A stretch of DNA of 64,000 nucleotides from an uncultured Prevotella sp. (GTDB lineage Bacteria; Bacteroidota; Bacteroidia; Bacteroidales; Bacteroidaceae): assembly GCA_900315525.1 (NCBI GenBank), contig OMZO01000005.1, positions 1-64,000 on the forward strand, written 5' to 3'. Below the pieces are notes generated by a model, which was not told where the DNA came from, made no database searches, and saw nothing but the letters and a program-made list of their open reading frames with translations. A program made the position numbers and the translations under genes. Below, in pieces: positions 1 through 7,915 of the stretch (its first letter is position 1; every line of letters begins with the position of its first letter).

Positions 1-22
1 CGTTTTTGGGCGAAAGCGAGTG

Positions 23-54
23 CAAAGGTACGCAAAATATCAATACCATCCAAA
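23..54 (-). promoter_or_regulatory. Bacteroidetes-type promoter reading out of the window's left edge
   Basis: On the minus strand a -7 box TACCTTTG (23-30) lies 20 bp downstream of a -33 TTTG (51-54). This is the sigma-ABfr pattern. It would drive a minus-strand gene lying left of position 1. Confidence 0.6.
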
Positions 55-128
55 CATTTAAGCAAAAAAGTTTTGAAAAACATGAAAGTTTTCGGGATTA
101 TTGACAAAATCCCCCATTTCCGCCCATC

Positions 129-164
129 AAAAAAGAGAATTCCGGCCAGAATGCGCCAAAATTC
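129..164 (-). terminator. Intrinsic terminator after the Bax-inhibitor-like gene
   Basis: Read on the minus strand, a 10-bp stem (155-164 with 137-146, including two G-T wobbles) with an 8-nt loop is followed by a T-rich run (129-134). It lies about 40 bp past the stop codon of the gene at 205-924. Confidence 0.6.
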
Positions 165-204
165 CCCTTTTTAGAGTTACTCTTAATATATATAATGTAC
201 GCGA

Positions 205-924
205 CTATTCGCGACGTCCGAAGATGCGGAGCAGATAAATAAAGAGGTTGATAAAGTCCAGATAAAGCGTCAATGCACCGAGAAGGGCTATTTTCTGAGC
301 TCCCTCGCCAGCATCAGGCGCCATCAGCAACATCTGCTTGATCTTCTGAGAATCATAGGCTGTCAGTCCGACGAAGATCAGTACACCCAGATAGCTGACA
401 ATCATCTCCAGTCCGGTACTCTTCAGGAAGATGTTCACGACAGTCGCGATGATGATGCCGATAAGTGCCATGAAGAGGATCTTTCCCATCGAGGTCAAGT
501 CCTTCTTAGTCGTATAGCCAATGAAGGCCATCACGGCAAAGGTGCCAGCCGTAATAAAGAAGACACTGGCAATGCTCGACATCGTATAGATCATGAAGAT
601 CGACGATAGCACGGCACCGTTAATGACCGAATAGACCACAAACATCAGCGTGGCCGTCGTCAGCGACAACTTGTTGATGGCTGCCGACAGTCCGATGACC
701 AAGCCAAACTCAGCGATAATCAATCCCCAGAACAGGAGCTTATTAGAGAACAGCGTCATCATGACACCAGGACTCGAAGCTACGCCATACGCTGTCGCAC
801 CAGTCAGCACCAGTGCCAACGTCATCCACACATACACCTTCCGCATCAGTACGGGGAAGGCTGCCGACATCGCAAAATCACGCTCGCGTGTCATGGCTTC
901 AAAATTCAATTCGTTATAATTCAT
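205..924 (-). CDS. Bax inhibitor-1/YccA family membrane protein
   Basis: A 239-residue integral membrane protein of the BI-1 (TMBIM) family. About seven hydrophobic segments run from residue 28 to the C terminus, with the family's loop and aspartate in 'GLTAYDSQKIK' (around residues 187-197). Bacterial members are inner-membrane proteins linked to proton-sensitive calcium leak and, for YccA, to FtsH control; the role here is inferred from family only. It starts at ATG 924 and is monocistronic, with a -7-like box upstream and a hairpin terminator downstream. It diverges from lutA. The length is normal and nothing looks broken. Confidence 0.9.
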   Translation of the reverse strand: MNYNELNFEAMTRERDFAMSAAFPVLMRKVYVWMTLALVLTGATAYGVASSPGVMMTLFSNKLLFWGLIIAEFGLVIGLSAAINKLSLTTATLMFVVYSVINGAVLSSIFMIYTMSSIASVFFITAGTFAVMAFIGYTTKKDLTSMGKILFMALIGIIIATVVNIFLKSTGLEMIVSYLGVLIFVGLTAYDSQKIKQMLLMAPDAGEGAQKIALLGALTLYLDFINLFIYLLRIFGRRE

Positions 925-974
925 ACTCTAAAAAATTTTCGTTATACAATACTTACACTGCAAATATGATGCCA

Positions 975-982
975 CAAAGGTA
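975..982 (-). promoter_or_regulatory. Possible -7 box for the Bax-inhibitor-like gene
   Basis: Minus-strand TACCTTTG fits TAnnTTTG about 50 bp upstream of the ATG. No good -33 TTTG is seen at the usual 19-21 bp spacing, so support is partial. Confidence 0.35.
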
Positions 983-1032
983 AGCAAATAGTTTTAATAA
1001 AGCATAAATTAGGGCATGAAAATACTCAATAA

Positions 1033-1064
1033 TTAGCATTTTTGAATCTTTTTCACTATATTTG
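1033..1064 (+). promoter_or_regulatory. Probable promoter of the lutABC operon
   Basis: The -7 box TATATTTG (1057-1064) fits TAnnTTTG. The -33 position 20 bp upstream carries TTAG (1033-1036), one base off TTTG. The lutA ATG is 35 bp downstream of the -7 box. Confidence 0.45.
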
Positions 1065-1099
1065 TGCCCAAGAAAGACTATAAGTAATACACTAACGAA

Positions 1100-1837
1100 A
1101 TGAAGATCGGACTATTTATCCCCTGTTATGTGGACGTGGTTTATCCGCAGGTCGGTGTCGCCACCTATAAGTTGTTGAAGCATCTGGGTCTTGACGTGGA
1201 TTATCCGCTCAACCAGACGTGCTGCGGCCAACCGATGGCCAATGCCGGTTTCGAGCAAAAGGCGGTTCCGCTGGCAGAGAAATTTGAAGATAAGTTCAAG
1301 GGCTTCGACTACATTGTCGCCCCGTCGGTCAGCTGCACGGCTTTCGTCAAGCTGAACTATCCCCGTCTGCTGAAAGGCAGGCACGAGTGTACCACCTCCA
1401 GCAAGATCATGGACGTCGTGGAGTTCCTGCACGATGTGGTGAAGGTGAACCAGCCCCTGGGTAAGTTCCCCCACAAGGTGAGTCTGCACAACTCCTGTCA
1501 CGGCGTACGCGAGCTGGGACTGAGTTCGCCCAGCGAGGAGAACGTACCCAAGTTCAATAAGATCAAGGACCTGCTGCAGTTGGTAGAAGGCATCGAGGTG
1601 GTAGAGCCCGAGCGTCCTGACGAATGCTGCGGCTTCGGCGGTATGTTCTCCGTCGAGGAGACGGCCATCAGTGCGCAGATGGGTAAGGACAAGGTGGAGC
1701 GCCACATCCAGACCGGTGCCGAATACGTGACCGGCCCCGACTGTTCCTGCCTGATGCACATGGCAGGCGTCGCCAAAAAACAGGGACTGAAGATGGAGTT
1801 CATGCACGCCGTGGAAATCATGGCAGCAGGACTCTGA
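1100..1837 (+). CDS. lutA: L-lactate utilisation protein A (Fe-S oxidoreductase subunit)
   Basis: This 245-residue protein is the LutA/LldE subunit of the LutABC complex, which oxidises L-lactate to pyruvate without a flavin dehydrogenase. It carries the two cysteine-rich (CCG) domains of the family: 'TCCGQP' with the CCG at residues 41-43 and 'ECCGFGG' with the CCG at 176-178. Further cysteines in 'SVSC' and 'NSCHG' are likely Fe-S or redox ligands. It is cytoplasmic. It is the first gene of lutABC, 35 bp ahead of lutB with an A-rich repeat in the gap. No LutR regulator or LutP permease lies next to it. Confidence 0.93.
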   Translation: MKIGLFIPCYVDVVYPQVGVATYKLLKHLGLDVDYPLNQTCCGQPMANAGFEQKAVPLAEKFEDKFKGFDYIVAPSVSCTAFVKLNYPRLLKGRHECTTSSKIMDVVEFLHDVVKVNQPLGKFPHKVSLHNSCHGVRELGLSSPSEENVPKFNKIKDLLQLVEGIEVVEPERPDECCGFGGMFSVEETAISAQMGKDKVERHIQTGAEYVTGPDCSCLMHMAGVAKKQGLKMEFMHAVEIMAAGL

Positions 1838-1869
1838 AAGGTAAAAAGGTAAAAAAGTAAAAAGGTAAA
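1838..1869 (+). repeat. A-rich short tandem repeat between lutA and lutB
   Basis: Four imperfect copies of a 7-8 bp unit of the type GGTAAAAA fill most of the gap between the lutA stop and the lutB start. Near-identical runs occur at 34191-34222, 45931-45961 and 61461-61488. Confidence 0.7.
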
Positions 1870-1872
1870 GTT

Positions 1873-3246
1873 ATGAGTACAGGACATAGCAAGGCTGCAA
1901 AAGAGTTCCTGAAGAACCAGACATACGCCAAGTGGCACGACGCCACATTCTGGTCAGTACGGACGAAACGTGACAATATGGCATACGGTCTGGAGGAATG
2001 GGAGCAACTGCGCGAGAAGGCCAGTGCCATCAAGCGCCACACGATCACCCATCTCGACGAGTATCTGGACCAGTTTGCCACCAATGCCGAGAAAAACGGT
2101 TGTATCGTGCATTGGGCGAAGGACGCCAAGGAGTTCAACCACATCGTGTATAACATCCTGAAGGAGCACCATGTCAAGAAGATGGTGAAGTCGAAGTCGA
2201 TGCTGACGGAGGAGTGCGAGATGAACCCCTTCCTGGAGTCGAAGGGTATCGAGGTGGTCGAGACCGACCTCGGCGAGCGCATCATCCAGCTGAAAGGCCA
2301 GAAGCCCAGTCACATCGTGATGCCGGCCATCCACCTGAACCACGACGACGTGGGCGAACTGTTCGAGGAGAAAGGCATCTCAACCGAGAAGGGCAACCAC
2401 GACCCCACCTATCTTACCTATCGTGCGCGCCTGAGCCTGCGCAATGAGTTCCTGACAGCCGATGCCGGTATGACGGGCGGCAACTTCGGTATTGCCTCTA
2501 CGGGCGATATCGTGGTCTGCACCAACGAGGGCAATGCCGATATGTCAACCTCCTGTCCGAAGCTCCATATCGCCGCCATCGGCCTGGAGAAAGTCATTCC
2601 GAATTACGACTGTCTGGCCGTCTTCCAACGCATGCTTTGTCGTGCCGGCACCGGTCAGCCGACGACCACCTATACCTCACACTTCCGCAAGGCCCGTCCG
2701 ACGGCCGCTCCGATGCATATCATCCTCGTGGACAACGGGCGCAGCGAGTGGATCGGCAACCCAGAGCACTGGGAGGCCCTGAAGTGCATCCGCTGTGGCT
2801 CATGCATGAACACCTGCCCCGTCTATCGTCGTAGCGGTGGCTACTCCTACAGCTATTTCATCCCCGGCCCCATCGGTATCAACCTCGGCATGCTGCGCGA
2901 CGTCCAGAAGCATTCTGGCAACGTGAGTGCCTGCACTCTCTGCCTGAGCTGTCAGACGGTATGCCCCGTCAAGGTGAACCTCGGCGACCAGATCTACCAG
3001 TGGCGCCAGCAGCTCGACAGCTTCGGAACGGCCAATACCGAGAAGAAGCTAATGTGTCAAGGCATGAGCGCACTCTTTGGCAACAGTGGCGTCTATAACG
3101 CGGCCACAGCGATGGCGCCGATGGCGAACCTCATCCCCTCGCCCCTGATGAACCTGAAACTGAATCCGTGGGCAGAAGGTCACGAGATGATGAAATTCCC
3201 GAAGGAAACCTTCCACTCACTCTGGAAGAAAGGCAAAGTGAAGTAA
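1873..3246 (+). CDS. lutB: L-lactate utilisation protein B (ferredoxin-like LUD protein)
   Basis: This 457-residue protein is the LutB/LldF subunit. An N-terminal LUD domain covers roughly residues 60-290. Then come two [4Fe-4S] ferredoxin motifs: 'CIRCGSCMNTCP' with cysteines at about 305, 308, 311 and 315, and 'CTLCLSCQTVCP' with cysteines at about 354, 357, 360 and 364. It passes electrons from lactate oxidation together with LutA and LutC. ATG 1873 gives the usual family length. The gene is second in lutABC and 23 bp ahead of lutC. Confidence 0.93.
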   Translation: MSTGHSKAAKEFLKNQTYAKWHDATFWSVRTKRDNMAYGLEEWEQLREKASAIKRHTITHLDEYLDQFATNAEKNGCIVHWAKDAKEFNHIVYNILKEHHVKKMVKSKSMLTEECEMNPFLESKGIEVVETDLGERIIQLKGQKPSHIVMPAIHLNHDDVGELFEEKGISTEKGNHDPTYLTYRARLSLRNEFLTADAGMTGGNFGIASTGDIVVCTNEGNADMSTSCPKLHIAAIGLEKVIPNYDCLAVFQRMLCRAGTGQPTTTYTSHFRKARPTAAPMHIILVDNGRSEWIGNPEHWEALKCIRCGSCMNTCPVYRRSGGYSYSYFIPGPIGINLGMLRDVQKHSGNVSACTLCLSCQTVCPVKVNLGDQIYQWRQQLDSFGTANTEKKLMCQGMSALFGNSGVYNAATAMAPMANLIPSPLMNLKLNPWAEGHEMMKFPKETFHSLWKKGKVK

Positions 3247-3269
3247 AAAAATCAAAGACTGTAGTAGTT

Positions 3270-3863
3270 ATGAGTACGAAAGAATCCATCCTGTCAAGAT
3301 ACAAGAAGCATATCCGCGAGCAGTTCGACATGCCGTCGCTCGACGATATCAAAGGCATCACCTACCCCGATCCACTCGTACAGTTCATCAAGATGAGCGA
3401 GTCGGTAGGCGGTCAGGTCATTGAGGTCGCTGAAGGCCGCGACATCAACACACTGATCAAGGAACTCTATCCCGATGCCAAGGAGATTGCTTCAAACCTG
3501 CCTGAGATTACGATTGCCACCCGAAATCCCGACACCATCGAGAGTGCACAAGCCCTGAATGGCACCGACGTAGGCATCATCCGCGGAAAATTCGGTGTAG
3601 CCGAGAACGCCTGCATCTGGATTCCCCAGCAGATGAAAGAGAAAGCCGTCTGCTTCATCTCCGAGAACCTGGTCATCCTGTTGCCGAAGAGTCAGATTGT
3701 CAACAATATGCACGAGGCCTACAAGCGTATTGAGTTCGACGAGACTTACGACGGCTACGGCACCTTTATCAGTGGCCCCTCGAAGACGGCCGACATAGCC
3801 CAGGTGTTGGTGATGGGCGCTCAGGCAGCACGCAGTGTCACGGTACTGCTACTCCCCGACTAA
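3270..3863 (+). CDS. lutC: L-lactate utilisation protein C (LUD domain)
   Basis: This 197-residue LUD-domain protein is the LutC/YkgG subunit. The open frame extends upstream into lutB, but ATG 3270 was chosen because it falls just after the lutB stop, follows an A/G-rich stretch and gives the family length. The C-terminal part has the LUD core ('GIIRGKFGVAENACIW', 'GPSKTADIAQVLVMGAQ'). It closes the operon; a hairpin lies 34 bp downstream. Confidence 0.92.
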   Translation: MSTKESILSRYKKHIREQFDMPSLDDIKGITYPDPLVQFIKMSESVGGQVIEVAEGRDINTLIKELYPDAKEIASNLPEITIATRNPDTIESAQALNGTDVGIIRGKFGVAENACIWIPQQMKEKAVCFISENLVILLPKSQIVNNMHEAYKRIEFDETYDGYGTFISGPSKTADIAQVLVMGAQAARSVTVLLLPD

Positions 3864-3896
3864 CTCTTCATTCGCTTTCAATTATAATCTCTGAGT

Positions 3897-3936
3897 CTCT
3901 GTGGTTGATTCTAACCACCAGAGCTTCTAAATTTTT
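3897..3936 (+). terminator. Possible terminator of lutABC
   Basis: Arms 3897-3906 and 3913-3923 pair over 10 bp with one bulged C and a 6-nt loop. A short T run follows only after about 8 bases, so this is a weak intrinsic terminator. Confidence 0.4.
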
Positions 3937-3954
3937 GTGTAGCGCCTCTAAGGT

Positions 3955-4020
3955 GTAGCTTCGGCGTAGATTCGACGTAGATTCGACGTAGATTCGACAT
4001 AGATTCGACATAGATTCGAC
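3955..4020. repeat. 11-bp tandem repeat, six copies
   Basis: Five consecutive copies of RTAGATTCGAC (3966-4020) are preceded by one copy with two mismatches (3955-3965). The period of 11 is not a multiple of three, and no gene covers it. It lies between the convergent lutABC operon and the TPR remnant. Confidence 0.85.
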
Positions 4021-4105
4021 ATAGCATAGACCAAGCTGCCGAAGGGAAGCCTAAGGTAATTCGAGAGACCTACAAGAATGCTGGTTGCTACGTATGGGTG
4101 TAAAG

Positions 4106-4264
4106 TTACTCCAATTCTTTGATGCGGCTTAATTTTGCGAAATCACAGTCGGAAGCCGTCGTATCTGCACAGTCGGCTGCCTCGTAATAGGTTTCGAGGG
4201 CGCGAGGGAGTTCGCCAAGGCAATAGAAGGTGCGACCAAGGATGTAAAAAAATGACTTTCTCAT
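4106..4264 (-). pseudogene. Remnant of a TPR-repeat protein gene
   Basis: A 52-codon frame reads like one TPR unit of Bacteroidales TPR proteins: 'FFYILGRTFYCLGELPRAL' followed by 'TYYEAADCADTTASDCDF'. The first is a TPR helix A/B pattern; the second resembles the linker seen in such regulators and lipoproteins. Nothing before or after continues the protein. It lies 24 bp downstream of the aminotransferase stop and in the same reading frame, so readthrough would join them. I read it as a decayed fragment rather than a working small gene. Confidence 0.55.
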
Positions 4265-4288
4265 GTTGACTAAAAGTTGCAAATCATG

Positions 4289-5380
4289 TTAGACATCATT
4301 AAGAAGGGTAGATATCTGGTCGGCCTCTGACGGTGTCATCGTCTGATTGCAAGGAAGGCTAAGTTCCTGACTGTGAATGCGCTCTGTGATGGGAAGAGAG
4401 AGATGATGCCACTGAGGATAACACTGCTGACGATGGGGAGGTATCGGGTAATGTATCTGCGTCTCTACACCATGATCGAGCAAATACTGCCGCAAGGTAT
4501 CACGCTGTGGACACAGAATAGGGAAAATATGCCATACACTGTCTCTGTCGCATCGGGGGATATGTATCAATGGATTGTTCACCTTATTAATATATATGGA
4601 GGCTATCTCCCGTCTGGCAGCATTGGCCTCTTCTAAATGGCGAAGCTTCACGTCGAGCACTGCCGCCTGTATCTCATCCATACGGCTATTCCTACCAACA
4701 TGATCGAAGCTATATCTCTGAGCACTCCCATAGTTGCCGAGCGCAGCTATCAGTCGGGCCAACGTCTCATCGTTGGTAGTTATAGCCCCAGCATCGCCTA
4801 AGGCACCAAGATTCTTCGTAGGATAGAAACTATGAGCAGCCGCATCGCCAAGACTGCCTGTCAGTTTGTCCTTAAAACGGCAGCCGTGGGCCTGGGCATT
4901 GTCTTCAATCAACTTGAGATGATGACGACGGCAGATATCCCCTATCCTATCGGTATAGGCACAACGCCCGTAAAGATGAACGATCATCACAGCCCGGGTA
5001 CGAGGGGTGACAGCCTGTTCTATCAGCCGTTCGTCGATCTGAAGGGTATCGGGATCAGGCTCCACGAGTATCGGCTGGAGGCGGTTTTCGGTGATAGAGA
5101 GGATGCTCGCGATATAGGTATTGGCAGGCACGATGACCTCATCGCCCTCTTTCATCACACCCATATCGATATAGGCGCGGAAAATCAATGTCAACGCATC
5201 CAGACCGTTGGCACAGCCGACGCAGTAGCGCGTACCAATATAGTCGGCATAGTGCAGTTCAAAGCGCCGCGTCGCCTCTCCACGCAGATACCACCCGCTG
5301 TCGAGCACGCGGCTGACAGCGTCGCGAATCTCGTCATCGTAACGAGCATTCACCTGCCTGAGGTCAAGATAACTGATCAT
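4289..5380 (-). CDS. DegT/DnrJ/EryC1 sugar aminotransferase, FdtB/QdtB-like
   Basis: A 363-residue PLP-dependent sugar aminotransferase. The PLP lysine is K189 in '[18 protein letters not shown]', and the cofactor aspartate is D160 in '[10 protein letters not shown]'. With RfbB and the FdtA-like isomerase in the same operon, the expected reaction is amination of a dTDP-3-keto-6-deoxyhexose at C3, giving dTDP-Fuc3N or dTDP-Qui3N. That substrate is inferred from the neighbours. The gene overlaps the preceding acyltransferase gene by 4 bp (ATGA) and is last in the operon. Confidence 0.88.
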   Translation of the reverse strand: MISYLDLRQVNARYDDEIRDAVSRVLDSGWYLRGEATRRFELHYADYIGTRYCVGCANGLDALTLIFRAYIDMGVMKEGDEVIVPANTYIASILSITENRLQPILVEPDPDTLQIDERLIEQAVTPRTRAVMIVHLYGRCAYTDRIGDICRRHHLKLIEDNAQAHGCRFKDKLTGSLGDAAAHSFYPTKNLGALGDAGAITTNDETLARLIAALGNYGSAQRYSFDHVGRNSRMDEIQAAVLDVKLRHLEEANAARREIASIYINKVNNPLIHIPRCDRDSVWHIFPILCPQRDTLRQYLLDHGVETQIHYPIPPHRQQCYPQWHHLSLPITERIHSQELSLPCNQTMTPSEADQISTLLNDV

Positions 5381-6315
5381 AGGTCGTACTCGTAACAGTC
5401 ATAACAGATACCTCGTCCGCCAAAGCCTTCTTTCTGATAGATGAGAGGCTCCACCAAGATGCGCCCATCCTCTTCGTTGGAGGTGCCGAAATCGAAATAC
5501 GGTCTGTGCCACTGACGATGGTGCAACAGCTCATCGAACAGAGCATCGATAGCGCGCAACCGTTTTCCCTCCTCACTGGCAGAGATATACTGAGTATGGA
5601 CAACGGTCTGAGTGAGGTAGAGGACCGTACCACCAAGCAACCGCCCCTCTTTCGAAGCTGTGAACAGACGGATATGGTGAGGGAAACGGGCATGAAGGAG
5701 CTGGATTTCTTCCAACGAATGAACTGGACGTGCTCCATACTTATGCTGCAGGTTACCAGTGAGCACCAGCCAGAAGCCTGCCCAGTCGTCGCTCTCCTGA
5801 ACGACGATGCCATCGGCAAAAGCCCTGTTAGCCCCATACCTGCGATCGCGACGCCACTTCAGGGGCGTTGTCAACAGAATGGCCGACGACAGGCTGCGAT
5901 CCCTCAGTCTGGCCTCACAGACACTCGTCAGCGCATAGGTGTCTTCTTCGGAAGGAATGCGATGGAAGATATGCGGCACCTGCTTATAGACCACCTTCCG
6001 GAAGCCCTCGGCACGCAGGTAATCATTCAGTTCACGGAACAACTGCAGAACACGGGCCGCAGTGGTCTTCTCATTCATGATAATACCACCATAGGTCAGT
6101 CCGCGATGCGACCACAACACCTCGTCCTCTTCATTGGCTGGCAGAAGGGCAAAGAGCCCACCATCACGATAGAACATCAGCGAATGGTCGCGGAACCGGT
6201 CGGCATGATAGTCCATGTAGTCGCGGAAGAAGAGGAACGTGCCATTCTTCGACGTAGCTACGAACCGATTCCATTCATCAGCCCTCGCTGGTGTGTATCG
6301 TATGATGTCGAACAT
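5377..6315 (-). CDS. GNAT/FemAB-like acyltransferase in a deoxyaminosugar operon
   Basis: A 312-residue protein resembling two-lobed GNAT_6/FemAB-type acyltransferases. The N-terminal lobe starts with '[23 protein letters not shown]', reported here only as short pieces: 'EWNRFV' and 'NGTFLF', typical of this fold. The C-terminal lobe has '[17 protein letters not shown]' and 'GGTVLYLT', which fit an acyl-donor-binding GNAT core. It likely transfers an acyl group to the amino sugar made by its neighbours, though peptide or lipid amine acylation cannot be excluded. It overlaps fdtA by 1 bp and the aminotransferase by 4 bp. Characterised Fdt/Qdt pathways use a hexapeptide-repeat acetyltransferase instead. 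Confidence 0.72.
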   Translation of the reverse strand: MFDIIRYTPARADEWNRFVATSKNGTFLFFRDYMDYHADRFRDHSLMFYRDGGLFALLPANEEDEVLWSHRGLTYGGIIMNEKTTAARVLQLFRELNDYLRAEGFRKVVYKQVPHIFHRIPSEEDTYALTSVCEARLRDRSLSSAILLTTPLKWRRDRRYGANRAFADGIVVQESDDWAGFWLVLTGNLQHKYGARPVHSLEEIQLLHARFPHHIRLFTASKEGRLLGGTVLYLTQTVVHTQYISASEEGKRLRAIDALFDELLHHRQWHRPYFDFGTSNEEDGRILVEPLIYQKEGFGGRGICYDCYEYDL

Positions 6316-6713
6316 TACTCAGTCAGTCGCTTAAACTCCTCATAATCGTAGATATACTCATCCTCGTCGAACAGCTCGGAGGCGAGTACCAAGCAGACTG
6401 CGCCAGAGGAGAAATCCTCCAACGTTCGCCATACCTTTGTACCGATATACAGCCCCTGATAGGGATGGTTCAAGTGATAGACTTCCTTGTGACCGCAGCC
6501 ATCGTCGAGCACCACGTCGAAGGAGCCGCTGACAGCCACGACGACCTCCTCGCAAGAGCGATGAGCATGGCCACCACGACGCCCGCCACCAGGAATATCA
6601 TAGGTCCAATAGACGCGCGCGATATCAAACGGAACATGGCGCATCTGCTCTGCCACCGTCAGGTTACCGCGCGTGTCAACGATCTTGGGTAAATCTATCA
6701 GACGACCTATCAT
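6315..6713 (-). CDS. fdtA: dTDP-4-oxo-6-deoxyglucose ketoisomerase, FdtA/QdtA (WxcM-like cupin)
   Basis: A 132-residue single cupin of the FdtA/QdtA family, which converts dTDP-4-keto-6-deoxyglucose to a 3-keto isomer. The signature '[12 protein letters not shown]' holds the catalytic-type histidines H49 and H51. The start '[19 protein letters not shown]' is typical of the family. It cannot be told from sequence whether the product has galacto (Fuc3N) or gluco (Qui3N) configuration. The gene overlaps purT by 4 bp and the acyltransferase by 1 bp. Confidence 0.88.
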   Translation of the reverse strand: MIGRLIDLPKIVDTRGNLTVAEQMRHVPFDIARVYWTYDIPGGGRRGGHAHRSCEEVVVAVSGSFDVVLDDGCGHKEVYHLNHPYQGLYIGTKVWRTLEDFSSGAVCLVLASELFDEDEYIYDYEEFKRLTE

Positions 6714-7909
6714 TTCTTCATATAGGGGTCGGTGCCGATAACGGTCTTGGCCAAACGCTTGGCCTTGTCGCGAAGAGCATCAACATCGTCGCCAACCTCG
6801 CCATAACAGAGTACGACACCCATGCGACGGCCCTTATGAGCCTCAGGCTTTCCGAAGATACGGATACGGGTGCGATCTTCCTTCAGAGCCTCTTCGAGGT
6901 TGTAAGGCAGCAGCGAACGATCCACGGGAGTCTTTGCCTCTACCGGAGAAAGAATCACAGCACTGGCTCCGGCGTGCTCCAGGTGAATGCCAGCAATAGG
7001 CAAACCCAGCACGGCACGCAGATGGAGTTCGAACTCAGAGAGGTTGGTGGTATGACCGAGAGTCACCATACCCGTATCGTGCGGACGTGGAGACAGCTCG
7101 GAGAAGATCACTTCACCCTGTTTGGACAGGAAGAACTCGACACCCCAGATACCAGCACCCGTAAGCGCCTTGGTCACCTTATCGGCCATCATCTGAGCCT
7201 GTTTCAAGGCCTCATCAGAGATCTTGTAGGGCTGCCAGGACTCACGATAGTCACCACCTTTCTGCACATGGCCGATAGGCGGGCAGAAGAGTGTGGGCCA
7301 ACCGTGCTGCTGGGTGACGGTGAGCAGCGTGAACTCAGAATCGAAGTCAATGAACTCTTCGATAATCACTTCCTTCACGTCGCCACGCGAGCCCTCCATA
7401 GCCTCGCGGAAAGCCTGCTCCAATTCGCCATCATTATGTACATAGCTCTGACCGTGACCAGATGACGACATCAGGGGCTTCACCACGCAGGGGAAGCCGA
7501 TCTCGTCGGCAGCCTTCTTGAACTCCTCGAAAGTCTTGGCATAGAAATATTTGGCCGTGCGGAGACCGAGTTCCTTAGCAGCAAGGTCGCGGATGGCACG
7601 ACGGTTCATCGTGTAATTGACGGCACGGGCTGAGGGCACGACCTGAATACCCTGTTCCTCGAACTTGAAGAGGCGCTCTGTGCGAATAGCCTCAATCTCG
7701 GGTACGATGATGTCGGGCTTATGTTTGTTCACCACAGCCTCGAGCGCATCACCGTCGAGCATGGAGAACACTTCGCGCTCGTCAGCTACCTGCATCGCAG
7801 GAGCGTTGTCGTAACGATCACAAGCAATGACATACTGGCCGGCACGCATGGCGGCAATCACGAACTCCTTGCCCAGTTCACCTGAGCCTAATAGCAAAAT
7901 CTTCTTCAT
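6710..7909 (-). CDS. purT: Formate-dependent phosphoribosylglycinamide formyltransferase
   Basis: A 399-residue ATP-grasp enzyme with full PurT architecture: '[11 protein letters not shown]' at the N terminus, 'GDYRESWQP', and '[18 protein letters not shown]' with the metal and formyl-phosphate site residues. PurT makes FGAR from GAR, formate and ATP in purine synthesis. The flexible ATP loop reads 'SSSGHGQS' (around 148-155), with H152 where E. coli PurT has lysine (SSGKGQ). It sits 6 bp after rfbB and overlaps fdtA, so it is co-transcribed with a deoxysugar pathway. Ordinary purine synthesis remains the default role. Confidence 0.9.
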   Translation of the reverse strand: MKKILLLGSGELGKEFVIAAMRAGQYVIACDRYDNAPAMQVADEREVFSMLDGDALEAVVNKHKPDIIVPEIEAIRTERLFKFEEQGIQVVPSARAVNYTMNRRAIRDLAAKELGLRTAKYFYAKTFEEFKKAADEIGFPCVVKPLMSSSGHGQSYVHNDGELEQAFREAMEGSRGDVKEVIIEEFIDFDSEFTLLTVTQQHGWPTLFCPPIGHVQKGGDYRESWQPYKISDEALKQAQMMADKVTKALTGAGIWGVEFFLSKQGEVIFSELSPRPHDTGMVTLGHTTNLSEFELHLRAVLGLPIAGIHLEHAGASAVILSPVEAKTPVDRSLLPYNLEEALKEDRTRIRIFGKPEAHKGRRMGVVLCYGEVGDDVDALRDKAKRLAKTVIGTDPYMKK

Positions 7910-7915
7910 AATGGG

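Noticed and set aside
1112-1807. A 231-codon minus-strand frame opposite lutA
   Set aside because: It is a shadow of lutA; the plus-strand frame has both CCG motifs.
5506-6345. A 279-codon plus-strand frame across the GNAT gene
   Set aside because: It is antisense to a gene locked by overlaps on both sides, with no recognisable protein motif.
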